Positions 17,341 through 24,895 of a stretch of 64,000 bases of DNA are shown here, one piece after another. Positions within the stretch are counted from its first letter, which is position 1, and the number at the start of each line of letters is the position of its first letter. The notes under the pieces are model-generated. The model had not been told where the DNA came from. It worked only from the letters and a program-made list of their open reading frames with translations, and did not search any database. The translations under genes and the position numbers were made by a program. The DNA comes from Candidatus Pullilachnospira intestinigallinarum (GTDB lineage Bacteria > Bacillota > Clostridia > Lachnospirales > Lachnospiraceae): NCBI GenBank assembly GCA_018711275.1, contig DVIN01000021.1:85671-149670 (forward strand). Reading direction: 5' to 3'.

Positions 17341-18135
17341 ATGGAAGGTCTTAGAAAAATGTTATTGCAGGAACAGGACAGACTGGAGAAGATTCTTCAG
17401 AAGACTTCAGAACAACTGAAAGATGCTCCGCCGGGGAAACTGCGTCTGTCCAGCAGTAAAAAATGTGTTCAATATTATTATTGCGTGCCGGGAGGGAGAA
17501 AAAACGGAGAATATCTTCCAAGAGAGAAGGAGAAACTGGCATGCAGACTGGCCCAGAAATCCTATGATGAAAAGCTGATGAGACTTGCTGAAAAAAGGTT
17601 GTCTCAGATCAGAAGAATAACAGAAGATTATGACGAGGAAGAAATTGAAAAAATATTCCTGGCTGAACATCCGGAAAGACAGAAGATGATTGAGCCGGCG
17701 GAACCTGTCTGGGAACAGCAATTGAGAAAGTGGGTTTCTGAAGATTACAAGAGAAAAGAATTTCAGGAAGATACGCCTGTCATATTAACAGAGAAGGGGG
17801 AACGGGTACGTTCAAAAACAGAAAAAATTCTTGCGGACTATTTTTACCGGAACGGTATTTTATACAAATATGAATGTCCCTTACATTTAAAGCGTTTTGG
17901 TACAGTTTACCCGGATTTCACTTTTCTTTCCAGAAAGACGAAAAAAGAAATTTACTGGGAGCATGACGGAAAAATGGATGATCCGGTATACGCACAGAAT
18001 GCAGTAAGAAAAATACAGGCATATGAAGAAAATGATATTTATCCCGGCGAGCGTCTGATACTTACCTTTGAAACAGGAAAAATTGTTCTGAACACCGGAA
18101 CGATAGAAAGACTTGTTTACAGATATTTACTGTAG
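17341..18135 (+). CDS. PD-(D/E)XK nuclease-like protein of unknown role
   Basis: 264 residues. Residues 1-110 are charged and coiled-coil-like, with a GKLRLSSSKKCVQYYY segment resembling a small nucleic-acid-binding module. Residues 150-264 match the restriction-endonuclease fold pattern: Glu161 in VRSKTEKILADYF, Asp192 in VYPDFTF, Glu207 in IYWEHDGKMDD with Lys211 close by, then AVRKIQAYEENDI and LILTFETG. Codon use is richer in A and T than in neighbouring genes, which suggests transfer. It is preceded by the 53-bp array and an AAAGGAAAA RBS. No methyltransferase, cas gene or transposase is linked. The biological role is unknown; the nuclease call is from motif reading only. Confidence 0.7.
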   Translation: MEGLRKMLLQEQDRLEKILQKTSEQLKDAPPGKLRLSSSKKCVQYYYCVPGGRKNGEYLPREKEKLACRLAQKSYDEKLMRLAEKRLSQIRRITEDYDEEEIEKIFLAEHPERQKMIEPAEPVWEQQLRKWVSEDYKRKEFQEDTPVILTEKGERVRSKTEKILADYFYRNGILYKYECPLHLKRFGTVYPDFTFLSRKTKKEIYWEHDGKMDDPVYAQNAVRKIQAYEENDIYPGERLILTFETGKIVLNTGTIERLVYRYLL

Positions 18136-18394
18136 ATCATAGAAAACAAAAAAGGCTGTATTGGTGGCAGATAATACCAAGGTAAAAGAGCTCTATGACG
18201 TGGGTGATGTTCTGGATTCCCCTTATTTATTAATAATTCTTAATTTCCGCAGTTTTTGATAACAGAAGCTGATAAATTTTTTATAATAGGGACCGAATAA
18301 ATTTTTATCAGTTTTTCCTGCCTTTTTGTCTGTCTGAATCGTTATACAGTATAGAGAGACAAAATAAAACGGAGAGAAAGGGGGAGAAATTTCT
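18136..18394 (+). other. intergenic region with a possible gene remnant
   Basis: Nothing convincing is coded here. An open stretch from 18161 reads VADNTKVKELYDVGDVLDSP and then decays into AT-rich sequence with a stop at about 18260; it has no ribosome-binding site and may be the leftover start of a lost gene. The second half is AT-rich and presumably holds the sigma-factor promoter. Confidence 0.3.
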
Positions 18395-19075
18395 GTGGAT
18401 CTGGATTTTTTACTGGTCAGAAAAATGAAGCAGGGTGATGAAGACGCCTTCGATTTGTTTGTCCGCAAGTATTACAGAGATATTTTGTCTTTCTGCAGTT
18501 ACCACTGCTGCGATAAGGAAGATGCGGAAGATCTGACGCAGGAGACTTTTATCCGTTTTTTCACCAGCCTCTCTGTCTACCGTCATAAGGGAAAAATAAA
18601 AAATTATCTGTATACCATAGCCAAGCATCTGTGCATGGATCATCAGAAAAAGGTAAGGGAGATACCCACTGAGGACGAATGGCTGACGGAAAAGGCGGAG
18701 GATGGGGAGCAGAAAAAGGATTCGGTTCTGAACCGGCTTGCGTTGGAAGCCGCGTTGGCGAAGCTTTCGGAGGAGTTTCGGGAAGTGATTATTCTTTATT
18801 ATTTTGAGGAACTGAAAATTGCGGAGATCGCCCGGCTGCAGGGACTGACGGTCTCTGAGAAAACTGAGAAAAAGAAAAAAGAGACATGGGTTTCTGAGGG
18901 CGGGGATTGCCCTGCTGGCGGTGCTCCTTGCCTTCGTGGCGCTGAAAAATTTTCCGGCAGGCGCAATTTCCTCCCTTCTGGGAGGGCTGCCTGCGGGGGC
19001 AAAAACGGCCACTCTGGACAATGGCTGGAATCTGATTCTGATCAACCGGGAGAATTATATTCCAGAGGATTATAA
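18395..19075 (+). CDS. ECF-type sigma-70 family factor with disrupted C-terminus
   Basis: Residues 1-154 are a clear extracytoplasmic-function sigma factor: region 2 (DAFDLFVRKYYRDIL, DAEDLTQETFIRFF, NYLYTIAKHLCMDH) and the first part of region 4 (LSEEFREVIILYYFEELKIAEIARLQG). The recognition helix that should follow is missing. From about residue 155 the frame reads EKTEKKKKETW and then about 70 residues of nonsense that is the vanY coding sequence in another frame. The start is GTG at 18395 behind GGGGGAG. The gene is probably inactivated or altered by a deletion or frameshift at about 18850-18880, unless sequencing error in the A-runs is to blame. Confidence 0.75.
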   Translation: MDLDFLLVRKMKQGDEDAFDLFVRKYYRDILSFCSYHCCDKEDAEDLTQETFIRFFTSLSVYRHKGKIKNYLYTIAKHLCMDHQKKVREIPTEDEWLTEKAEDGEQKKDSVLNRLALEAALAKLSEEFREVIILYYFEELKIAEIARLQGLTVSEKTEKKKKETWVSEGGDCPAGGAPCLRGAEKFSGRRNFLPSGRAACGGKNGHSGQWLESDSDQPGELYSRGL

Positions 19076-19565
19076 ATTTGAACTGACGGAGCTTTCCAAT
19101 GGACAGAAGGTGGATTCCCGCATCTACCCGGCCCTGCAGCAGATGTTTGACGATGCCAGGGCGGCGGGGCTGCATCTGTTTGTGGGGGCCGGGTACCGAA
19201 CGGCCAAATACCAGCGGCAGCTTCTGGATGAGAAGACAGAAGCGTATGAAAACGAGGGAAACTCTCCGTCGGAGGCCAGAAAGCTGGCGGAAGCGTGGGT
19301 GGCCCTTCCGGGAACCAGCGAGCATCAGATCGGAATCGCCGTTGATATCAATGCGGATAAGGATTATAATTCCGGTGATGAGGTTTATAACTGGCTGGCG
19401 GAAAATGCCTTCCGGTATGGCTTTATAAAACGTTACCCTTCCGATAAAACATCCATCACAGGAGTGATCAATGAACCCTGGCACTACCGGTATGTGGGAA
19501 CAGAGGCGGCCAAAGAAATACAGGACCGGGGCATTTGTCTGGAAGAATATCTGGGAGAGGCTTGA
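18921..19565 (+). CDS. VanY-like D-alanyl-D-alanine carboxypeptidase (M15)
   Basis: At least 214 residues. The peptidase M15B domain shows FVGAGYRTAKYQRQLL, the zinc motif SEHQIGIAVDIN and the terminal EPWHYRYVG. It would trim the terminal D-Ala of peptidoglycan stems outside the membrane. The open frame extends back to 18849 and reads a basic stretch plus a hydrophobic segment (KKRHGFLRAG, IALLAVLLAFVAL), so the true protein probably begins upstream of the GTG at 18921, but no ATG, GTG or TTG is present there. The natural start seems lost at the junction with the sigma factor. Confidence 0.75.
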   Translation: MLLAFVALKNFPAGAISSLLGGLPAGAKTATLDNGWNLILINRENYIPEDYKFELTELSNGQKVDSRIYPALQQMFDDARAAGLHLFVGAGYRTAKYQRQLLDEKTEAYENEGNSPSEARKLAEAWVALPGTSEHQIGIAVDINADKDYNSGDEVYNWLAENAFRYGFIKRYPSDKTSITGVINEPWHYRYVGTEAAKEIQDRGICLEEYLGEA

Positions 19566-19592
19566 CTCTCACGTTACGTCATGGACTATTCT
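19562..19592 (+). promoter_or_regulatory. MerR-type promoter with 19-bp spacer
   Basis: TTGACT (19562-19567) and TATTCT (19587-19592) are 19 bp apart, the overlong spacing typical of promoters activated by MerR proteins. The spacer contains ACGTTACGT flanked by CTC, like half of the CTCACGTTACGTGAG operators of TipA/Mta-type regulators. It overlaps the vanY stop and faces the merR gene, implying autoregulation. Confidence 0.7.
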
Positions 19593-19702
19593 GTATTCAG
19601 AAAGTACTTTCCGCTGTTTCGGAGAGAAAGTATCCGGGCAGCGTGGTTTCACGAAACGTTGGTATCTGATGGAAAACAGCAGAGGGAGTGAGGTATGGGT
19701 TC

Positions 19703-20563
19703 ATGAAAACAGTGAAAGAAGTTTCCCGGATCACAGGCGTCAGTGTGCGGACGCTGCATTATTACGATGAAATCGGGCTTCTGGCGCCCACAAAAGTCAG
19801 CGAGGCCGGCTACCGGCTGTATGATGAGAAGGCGCTTGAGAAGCTGCAGCAGATTCTCTTTTTCAGAGAGCTGGATATACCGCTGCGGGAGATTCAAAGG
19901 ATTGTGAATCATCCGCTCCTGGCAAAGGAAGAGATACTGAAACAACAGAAAATTGCCCTGAACCGGAAGAAAATGCATCTGGAACGGGTGATTGCCGGTA
20001 TCGATCAGATTCTGAGAGGAGAAAAGCAGATGAATTTTGAAGTATTTCAGAAAGAGGATGTGGAGAAACTGTTTGAGACTTTTGTGAAAAATGCGCCGGA
20101 GCCGGTGCTGGAAGCCGCTGTCCAGGAGTTCGGAAGCGAGGAGGCATTTCGCAGAAATTATGTGGAAAAGGCATTTCAGGCTTACAACCGGCCGGAAAAC
20201 AGGCAGATCCTGCTGGAGGCCTACGGAAGCAAGGAGGGCGTTATGGATGCGGCGCAGAATCCTCCGGGAAAAGAAGGGGTAGAGCAGATGCAGAAGCAGA
20301 CGGATCAGGTGATGAAGCGGCTGGTGGCGTGCAAAAGAAGCGGCCTGGCGGCGGATTCCCTGGAGGCAAAGCTGCTGGCCGGGGAATATGGACTGGCCAT
20401 GAAGCGCCTGGGCGGACTGAAGGAGGAACGTCAGCTGATGACGGGCATTGCCGACACTTACAGCCAGTACCCACAGGCGCGGGAGGCTCTGGATGGCCAG
20501 TATGAGGAGCCGGGAATCGCCGCGTATCTGGCGGCGGCTATCCGGGCATTTTATAACGTGTAA
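19703..20563 (+). CDS. MerR family regulator with TipAS-like C-terminal domain
   Basis: 286 residues. Residues 1-70 are the MerR winged helix (VKEVSRITGVSVRTLHYYDEIGLLAP, then YRLYDEKALEKLQQI). A long dimerisation helix to about residue 110 and an all-helical C-terminal region (AFRRNYVEKAFQAYNRPENRQ, MKRLVACKRSG) resemble the TipAS antibiotic-binding domain. Such proteins bind thiopeptides or other hydrophobic drugs and activate their own promoter. The ATG at 19703 has GAGTGAGG correctly spaced; the earlier GTG does not. It precedes an aminoglycoside adenylyltransferase-like gene. Confidence 0.88.
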   Translation: MKTVKEVSRITGVSVRTLHYYDEIGLLAPTKVSEAGYRLYDEKALEKLQQILFFRELDIPLREIQRIVNHPLLAKEEILKQQKIALNRKKMHLERVIAGIDQILRGEKQMNFEVFQKEDVEKLFETFVKNAPEPVLEAAVQEFGSEEAFRRNYVEKAFQAYNRPENRQILLEAYGSKEGVMDAAQNPPGKEGVEQMQKQTDQVMKRLVACKRSGLAADSLEAKLLAGEYGLAMKRLGGLKEERQLMTGIADTYSQYPQAREALDGQYEEPGIAAYLAAAIRAFYNV

Positions 20564-20567
20564 TACA

Positions 20568-20585
20568 GGCGGGCGCAGGCCCGCC
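20568..20585 (+). terminator. GC-rich hairpin after merR
   Basis: GGCGGGC and GCCCGCC with a four-base loop, directly after the merR stop. No T-run follows, so termination would be partial at best. Confidence 0.4.
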
Positions 20586-20649
20586 GGTAGATTCTTAAAA
20601 TACGGGGGAATCCACACGTTCCGGAGAAGAGAATACAGGAGAAAATACC

Positions 20650-21546
20650 ATGCGGACAGAAAAAGAGATGATAGATCTGATTACCAGAACGGCCCTGGAG
20701 GATCCCAGGATCCGGGCCGCCTATCTGGAAGGCTCCCGGGCAAATCCGAAGGTACCCCGGGATATTTTTCAGGATTATGATGTGGAATACATCGTGGAGG
20801 ATACCAGACCGTTCCGGGAGGATAAGCAGTGGATCGACCGGTTTGGGGAGCGGCTGTATATGCAGTATCCGGAGGAATGTGTCCTCTATCAGGATGCCGA
20901 TGTGGAGAACTGGTACGGATGGCTGATCCAGTTTACCGATGGGAACCGGCTGGATCTGCATGTGGGAACCGCGGAACGGGCAGGAAAAAATCTGGAACTT
21001 TACCGGGTGCTGGTGGATAAGGACGGGCTGTTTGTCAAAAAGGAAGAGTCCTCCGATGAGCGGTACTGGATACGCAGGCCCGGGGAAAGGGAGTACCTGG
21101 ATGCCTGCAATGAGTTCTGGTGGTGCCTGAACAATGTGGCAAAGGGACTGTGGAGAGGAGAAATCCCGTATGTGATGGATATGATCGACGATCCTGTCCG
21201 TCCCATGCTGAAGCGGATGCTGCTGTGGAAAATCGGCGCCAGGAGTCAGTTTTCCGTCAGCGCGGGGAAAGCAGGAAAATATATGAAGGAGTACCTTCCG
21301 CCGGAGGTCTACAGCCGCTTTCTGGCCACTTACGGTAGTGCCGGGGAGGAAGAAGTGTGGGACAGAGTTTTCGCTATGTGCGATCTGTTCCAGGAGACGG
21401 CCCTGGAGGTTGGAGAATCTCTGGGTTACTCTTACAATCAGCAGGAAGCCCGTGGAAGCAGACTGTTCCTGGAATACGCGCGCGCACTGCCGGAGAACGC
21501 TTCTGAACATACCCTGGAAGAGTGGATTAAGAAGCAAGAATATTGA
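20650..21546 (+). CDS. aminoglycoside 6-adenylyltransferase-like protein (ANT(6) family)
   Basis: 298 residues, close to the roughly 300 of AadE/AadK. The nucleotidyltransferase core is AAYLEGSRANPKV followed by DIFQDYDVEYIVED, giving the metal-binding D-x-D. Further family landmarks are LIQFTDGNRLDLHV and ACNEFWWCLNNVAKGLWRGE. Members adenylylate the 6-hydroxyl of streptomycin; many chromosomal homologues in Firmicutes have uncharacterised specificity. The RBS AGGAGAA precedes the ATG. It follows the TipAS-type regulator by 86 bp, so both may be induced together. Confidence 0.88.
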   Translation: MRTEKEMIDLITRTALEDPRIRAAYLEGSRANPKVPRDIFQDYDVEYIVEDTRPFREDKQWIDRFGERLYMQYPEECVLYQDADVENWYGWLIQFTDGNRLDLHVGTAERAGKNLELYRVLVDKDGLFVKKEESSDERYWIRRPGEREYLDACNEFWWCLNNVAKGLWRGEIPYVMDMIDDPVRPMLKRMLLWKIGARSQFSVSAGKAGKYMKEYLPPEVYSRFLATYGSAGEEEVWDRVFAMCDLFQETALEVGESLGYSYNQQEARGSRLFLEYARALPENASEHTLEEWIKKQEY

Positions 21547-21619
21547 GACGTTTTGGGATACGGTCTGGAAATTCAGACAGGAAAGAATTTTTTACTTACA
21601 TGGAGATTGGCTGATATGC

Positions 21620-21625
21620 TATAAT
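21620..21625 (+). promoter_or_regulatory. extended -10 promoter
   Basis: TGCTATAAT (TG extension and perfect TATAAT), 28 bp before the start of the small protein gene. CTTACA at 21595 is a possible distant -35. Confidence 0.55.
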
Positions 21626-21652
21626 ATCCGAAAAAGACAGGAGGATAGCGGT

Positions 21653-21880
21653 ATGAAGAAAGAGTATGAAGTGGTGGCGGAAATCTCCAACGCCTGCGCG
21701 GGAAGCGGGCGGCCTCAGGTTTACATGGAGGAAGTGGAACTGGAAAATCCGGATGATTATGTCAGAATGAAGCACGGCAGGGACTGGGATCAGGTGAAGA
21801 AAGAAGTTCTTCCCTCCGGAGAGATTCAGTATGTCCTGGATAAAGGAAGCATCGCCTATAAATACACCTTTACGGAATAG
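21653..21880 (+). CDS. small conserved-looking protein of unknown function
   Basis: 75 residues, starting at the ATG after GACAGGAGG with its own extended -10 promoter. It reads EYEVVAEISNACAGSGRPQVYMEEVELENPDDYVRMKH, then EVLPSGEIQYVLDKGSIAYKYTF. Alternating charged and hydrophobic residues suggest a compact beta-rich cytosolic protein. No signal peptide, membrane helix or known motif is recognised. A longer frame upstream (from 21338) overlaps the adenylyltransferase gene and is not preferred. Confidence 0.7.
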   Translation: MKKEYEVVAEISNACAGSGRPQVYMEEVELENPDDYVRMKHGRDWDQVKKEVLPSGEIQYVLDKGSIAYKYTFTE

Positions 21881-21941
21881 GAGGATGTGGCGGCACAGGG
21901 GGAGAGTCCCGCAAAAATTCCAGGGAAAGGAAGGCAATCAG

Positions 21942-23858
21942 ATGCAACATCCTGAGAATATCCATTGGGGGAGGTCGCTGGCCACAACTGGGCTTATGAT
22001 CCTTTTTGTGGTGGCGGCCTCCTTTGGCGTTATTCACCGCATTAACCGTATGGAGGAAGAAAAGGGGTTTGAGCGTCTTTACGAGGAGGCAGCCAGTCTG
22101 GCGGATGACATCGCCATGTATGTGAAAAGTGACCGGGAGGAGCTGGAGATGATTGCTGCCCTCATAGCAAATTATCCGGAACCCGATTCGCCGGAGCTAT
22201 GGAAGGTTCTGGATTCTTACACGGCGGAAGGCATGATGTCAAGAATTGAGCTGCTGCTGCCGGATGATACGGTTCTGACAGGCGGCGGGCAGCGGACAGA
22301 CGCCGGAGGATTTCTCTCTTTTGAAAAGGAGGCCGCCCTGGGCGCTCATGTCACAGACCGGGAGACGGATTTGCGGGATGACGGAAATTATATCGTGCGG
22401 CATTATGTGCCGGTACGAAGGGACGGACAAACGGCTGCCATGCTGTACGGAGTGGTGGAACTGGAAACGCTTCCGGAAAAAGCGAATATGGATCCTTATG
22501 GCGGGAAAGGTGCTCTGTATATTATAGACGGAAACAACGGGGATTTTCTGGTGGATACCTGGCATCAGGGAGAAACCGGAAACATGTGGGAACTGGGAGA
22601 GCGCGAAATGGCGCCGGGATACGATTCCGGACAGCTCAGGCAGGGAATTCTGAACGGGGACAGCAGATATGTGGTATTCGTATCCCGGACCATAGGGGAA
22701 TACCTGTATTTCTACTATACGCCGCTGGGAATCAATCAGTGGAGAGTGGCGGTTTCCGTGCCGGAAAGCGTGGTTTTTGAAAGTGCCCATGCCATCCAGC
22801 GCCTTCTCAATCTGTTTCTGGCCTTTGAGATGATCTGCTTTGTGATCTATTTCCTGTGGATGATACGGTATGCCCGCCGGGTGACCGCTGAAAAGCAGCG
22901 CCGGCTGGATACGGTCCGCTATATTTACGATGTGGAAAAGCTCCTGTTCAATGCCCACGAAAAAAAGGAGAACATCGGCAGGGCGCTGGAAAAAATCGGA
23001 GATGTTCTTTCGGCGGAACAGGTGAGCTTCTGGTTTTCGGGACCGTCTTCTGACAGAGAGGTCTTTTGCTGGAGGCGGCCAGGGGCAGAGTCGTACCTGG
23101 AAGCAGCCGGCAAAGGGGATGCGGCGGACCGGCTGCTGCGGTATTTTCAGGAGGGAAATGGCCAACTGGAGATGTATGAGCGGCAGGAGCTTCAGAAAAT
23201 CCTTCCGGAAAACGGACAGGAGGGCATCCGAAATATGACGGCGGTTCCGGTGGAGGATATGGAGGGAAACATCTGCGGAATTCTGGCCGGATACAATATC
23301 AGCGGCGGATCTGCCTCGGCGGCGCTGCTGAGAAATATGAAATTCAGCTTTGCCATGTTCTGCCGTAATCTGAAGATATACACGGATATCCGGAAGCGGG
23401 GAGAGCGGGATGTGCTGACGGGGCTTTATAACCGGAACCGGTATGAGGACGATCTTGCCGGGATAGGCCGGGATCATCCGGCGGGACTTTCCTGCATTTA
23501 TATCGATGTCAACGGCCTGCACGAGATGAATAACGCCAACGGCCATGAAAAGGGAGATCTCATGCTCAGAACAGTGGCGGAGAAGATTGGCGGATTTTTT
23601 GGTACGAAATACAGCTACCGGATCGGCGGGGATGAATTTGTCGTGTTCGTTCCGGAGAAGCGGGAGGCGGATGTGCTGAAGCAGTGCGGAGAATTTGACG
23701 CTTCGCTGAAGAGGATGGGATATCACGTTTCGGTGGGAATTCAGTGGGAGGCGGAGGTTTCCTCGATGAATGTCCTGATCAAAGCGGCGGAAAAGAAGAT
23801 GTACGAAGAGAAAAAGAGATATTATGCGCAGGCTGCCCATGACCGGAGACAGCGCTGA
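21942..23858 (+). CDS. membrane sensor diguanylate cyclase (GGDEF)
   Basis: 638 residues. Layout: transmembrane helix about 13-31 (TTGLMILFVVAASFGVI), extracellular sensor about 35-285 of Cache type (GGKGALYIIDGNNGDFLVDTW), second helix about 287-310 (LFLAFEMICFVIYFLWMI), a GAF-like linker, then a GGDEF domain from about 480. The active-site motif RIGGDEFVVF is intact (GGDEF at 562-566), as is DVLTGLYNRNRYEDDL. It should make cyclic di-GMP from GTP in response to an external ligand. There is no EAL domain. The ATG at 21942 has GGGAAAGGAAGG upstream. Confidence 0.92.
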   Translation: MQHPENIHWGRSLATTGLMILFVVAASFGVIHRINRMEEEKGFERLYEEAASLADDIAMYVKSDREELEMIAALIANYPEPDSPELWKVLDSYTAEGMMSRIELLLPDDTVLTGGGQRTDAGGFLSFEKEAALGAHVTDRETDLRDDGNYIVRHYVPVRRDGQTAAMLYGVVELETLPEKANMDPYGGKGALYIIDGNNGDFLVDTWHQGETGNMWELGEREMAPGYDSGQLRQGILNGDSRYVVFVSRTIGEYLYFYYTPLGINQWRVAVSVPESVVFESAHAIQRLLNLFLAFEMICFVIYFLWMIRYARRVTAEKQRRLDTVRYIYDVEKLLFNAHEKKENIGRALEKIGDVLSAEQVSFWFSGPSSDREVFCWRRPGAESYLEAAGKGDAADRLLRYFQEGNGQLEMYERQELQKILPENGQEGIRNMTAVPVEDMEGNICGILAGYNISGGSASAALLRNMKFSFAMFCRNLKIYTDIRKRGERDVLTGLYNRNRYEDDLAGIGRDHPAGLSCIYIDVNGLHEMNNANGHEKGDLMLRTVAEKIGGFFGTKYSYRIGGDEFVVFVPEKREADVLKQCGEFDASLKRMGYHVSVGIQWEAEVSSMNVLIKAAEKKMYEEKKRYYAQAAHDRRQR

Positions 23859-23953
23859 CGTATATTTTTTCCAGAATTGCCCATACTGAGAAGGAAATTT
23901 CGAAAAGAATCCTTTACGGCTGTGCAGCCTGAAGGAAGGAAAGGAGTATCAGT

Positions 23954-24568
23954 ATGGCAGTGGATTTCAGAAACAGTGAGACAAAAGATAACCTGATGCG
24001 GGCATTTGCGGGAGAGAGTCAGGCAAGGAATCGGTATACCTTCGGCGCGGCCCAGGCCAGAAAGCAGAATCAGGCGGCCATCGCCCAGGTATTTCTGTAT
24101 ACGGCGGATCAGGAAAAGGAGCATGCGGAAATCTTTTACAATCATCTGAAGGAACTGGCGGGGGAGACGGTTCATGTGGACGGGACCTACCCGGTGGACC
24201 TGACGGATAATCTGGCAGAGCTGCTTCGGCGGGCCCAGCACAATGAATATGAGGAACACGACGACGTCTACAGGCATTTCGGCGATAAGGCCAGAGAGGA
24301 AGGGTTTGAGCGGGTGGCCCGCTCCTTCTATATGATTGCCGAGATCGAGAAATTTCACGGGGACCGCTTCGGCAGATTCGCCCAGTGGCTGGAGGAGAAT
24401 CAGCTGCATGTGTCCAAGGTGAGTTGCGGATGGATTTGCCTGAACTGCGGATACGTCTTTGAAGGGGAACAGGCGCCCCAGACCTGCCCGGTCTGCCAGC
24501 ATGACAGGGGATATTTTATCCGTCTGGAGCTGTCTCCTTTTACGGACGGACAGGCCGCAGGCATCTGA
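23954..24568 (+). CDS. rubrerythrin
   Basis: 204 residues. The N-terminal ferritin-like diiron domain has MRAFAGESQARNRYTFGA and DQEKEHAEIFYNHL, with the second E-x-x-H in MIAEIEKFHGDRF. The C-terminal rubredoxin-like iron site is CLNCGYVFEG ... CPVCQHDRGYF. It reduces hydrogen peroxide in anaerobes. The RBS AAGGAAAGGAG precedes the ATG. It appears monocistronic. Confidence 0.95.
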   Translation: MAVDFRNSETKDNLMRAFAGESQARNRYTFGAAQARKQNQAAIAQVFLYTADQEKEHAEIFYNHLKELAGETVHVDGTYPVDLTDNLAELLRRAQHNEYEEHDDVYRHFGDKAREEGFERVARSFYMIAEIEKFHGDRFGRFAQWLEENQLHVSKVSCGWICLNCGYVFEGEQAPQTCPVCQHDRGYFIRLELSPFTDGQAAGI

Positions 24569-24630
24569 AAATGGTTTTGGACAATGGCGTGACGGTAAAT
24601 GTTTCCAGAAATTTGCAAAGTGATTGCCTC

Positions 24631-24659
24631 TTGAAATAAGGTGGCCATCGTGGTACCAT
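24631..24659 (+). promoter_or_regulatory. candidate nrdJ promoter
   Basis: TTGAAA (24631-24636), 17 bp, TACCAT (24654-24659). It would give a leader of about 230 nt before the RNR gene. Confidence 0.45.
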
Positions 24660-24684
24660 ATTTAATACTGAGGCAGAAAGGGGA

Positions 24685-24732
24685 GCTGCCGTATGGAGAG
24701 GGAAGGGATTGCCCGGCCCCGTCATACGGCGG
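24685..24732 (+). terminator. leader hairpin with U-rich tail before nrdJ, possible attenuator
   Basis: AGCTGCCGTATG pairs with CATACGGCGGCT (12 bp counting one U-G), followed by TTCTTT. It lies between the promoter and the gene and is well placed for attenuation. The rest of the 327-bp gap (24569-24895) shows nothing else; no cobalamin riboswitch boxes were recognised. Confidence 0.5.
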
Positions 24733-24895
24733 CTTTCTTTCCGCCTGAAGAAGGTACCAGGCTGCAGGCATCCGGCCCCGGTTTTCGCTGCCGGGGACGC
24801 GAAAAGAGCAGACTGCCGGTTTACAGCCCGGAAAGGAAGATGTTGCCGGATGGCTGCGCATTTACAACATACAACAGAAAGATGGGAGAGATAGC

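Noticed and set aside
18161..18260. Short peptide gene VADNTKVKELYDVGDVLDSP
   Set aside because: No ribosome-binding site, and the reading decays into AT-rich non-coding sequence; noted only as a possible remnant.
18850..18885. Programmed -1 frameshift linking sigma factor and VanY
   Set aside because: The A-runs resemble slippery sequence, but the vanY frame is +1 relative to the sigma frame, so a -1 slip would not join them.
24569..24895. Cobalamin riboswitch before nrdJ
   Set aside because: No recognisable B12-box or conserved aptamer islands, only a hairpin with a U-rich tail.
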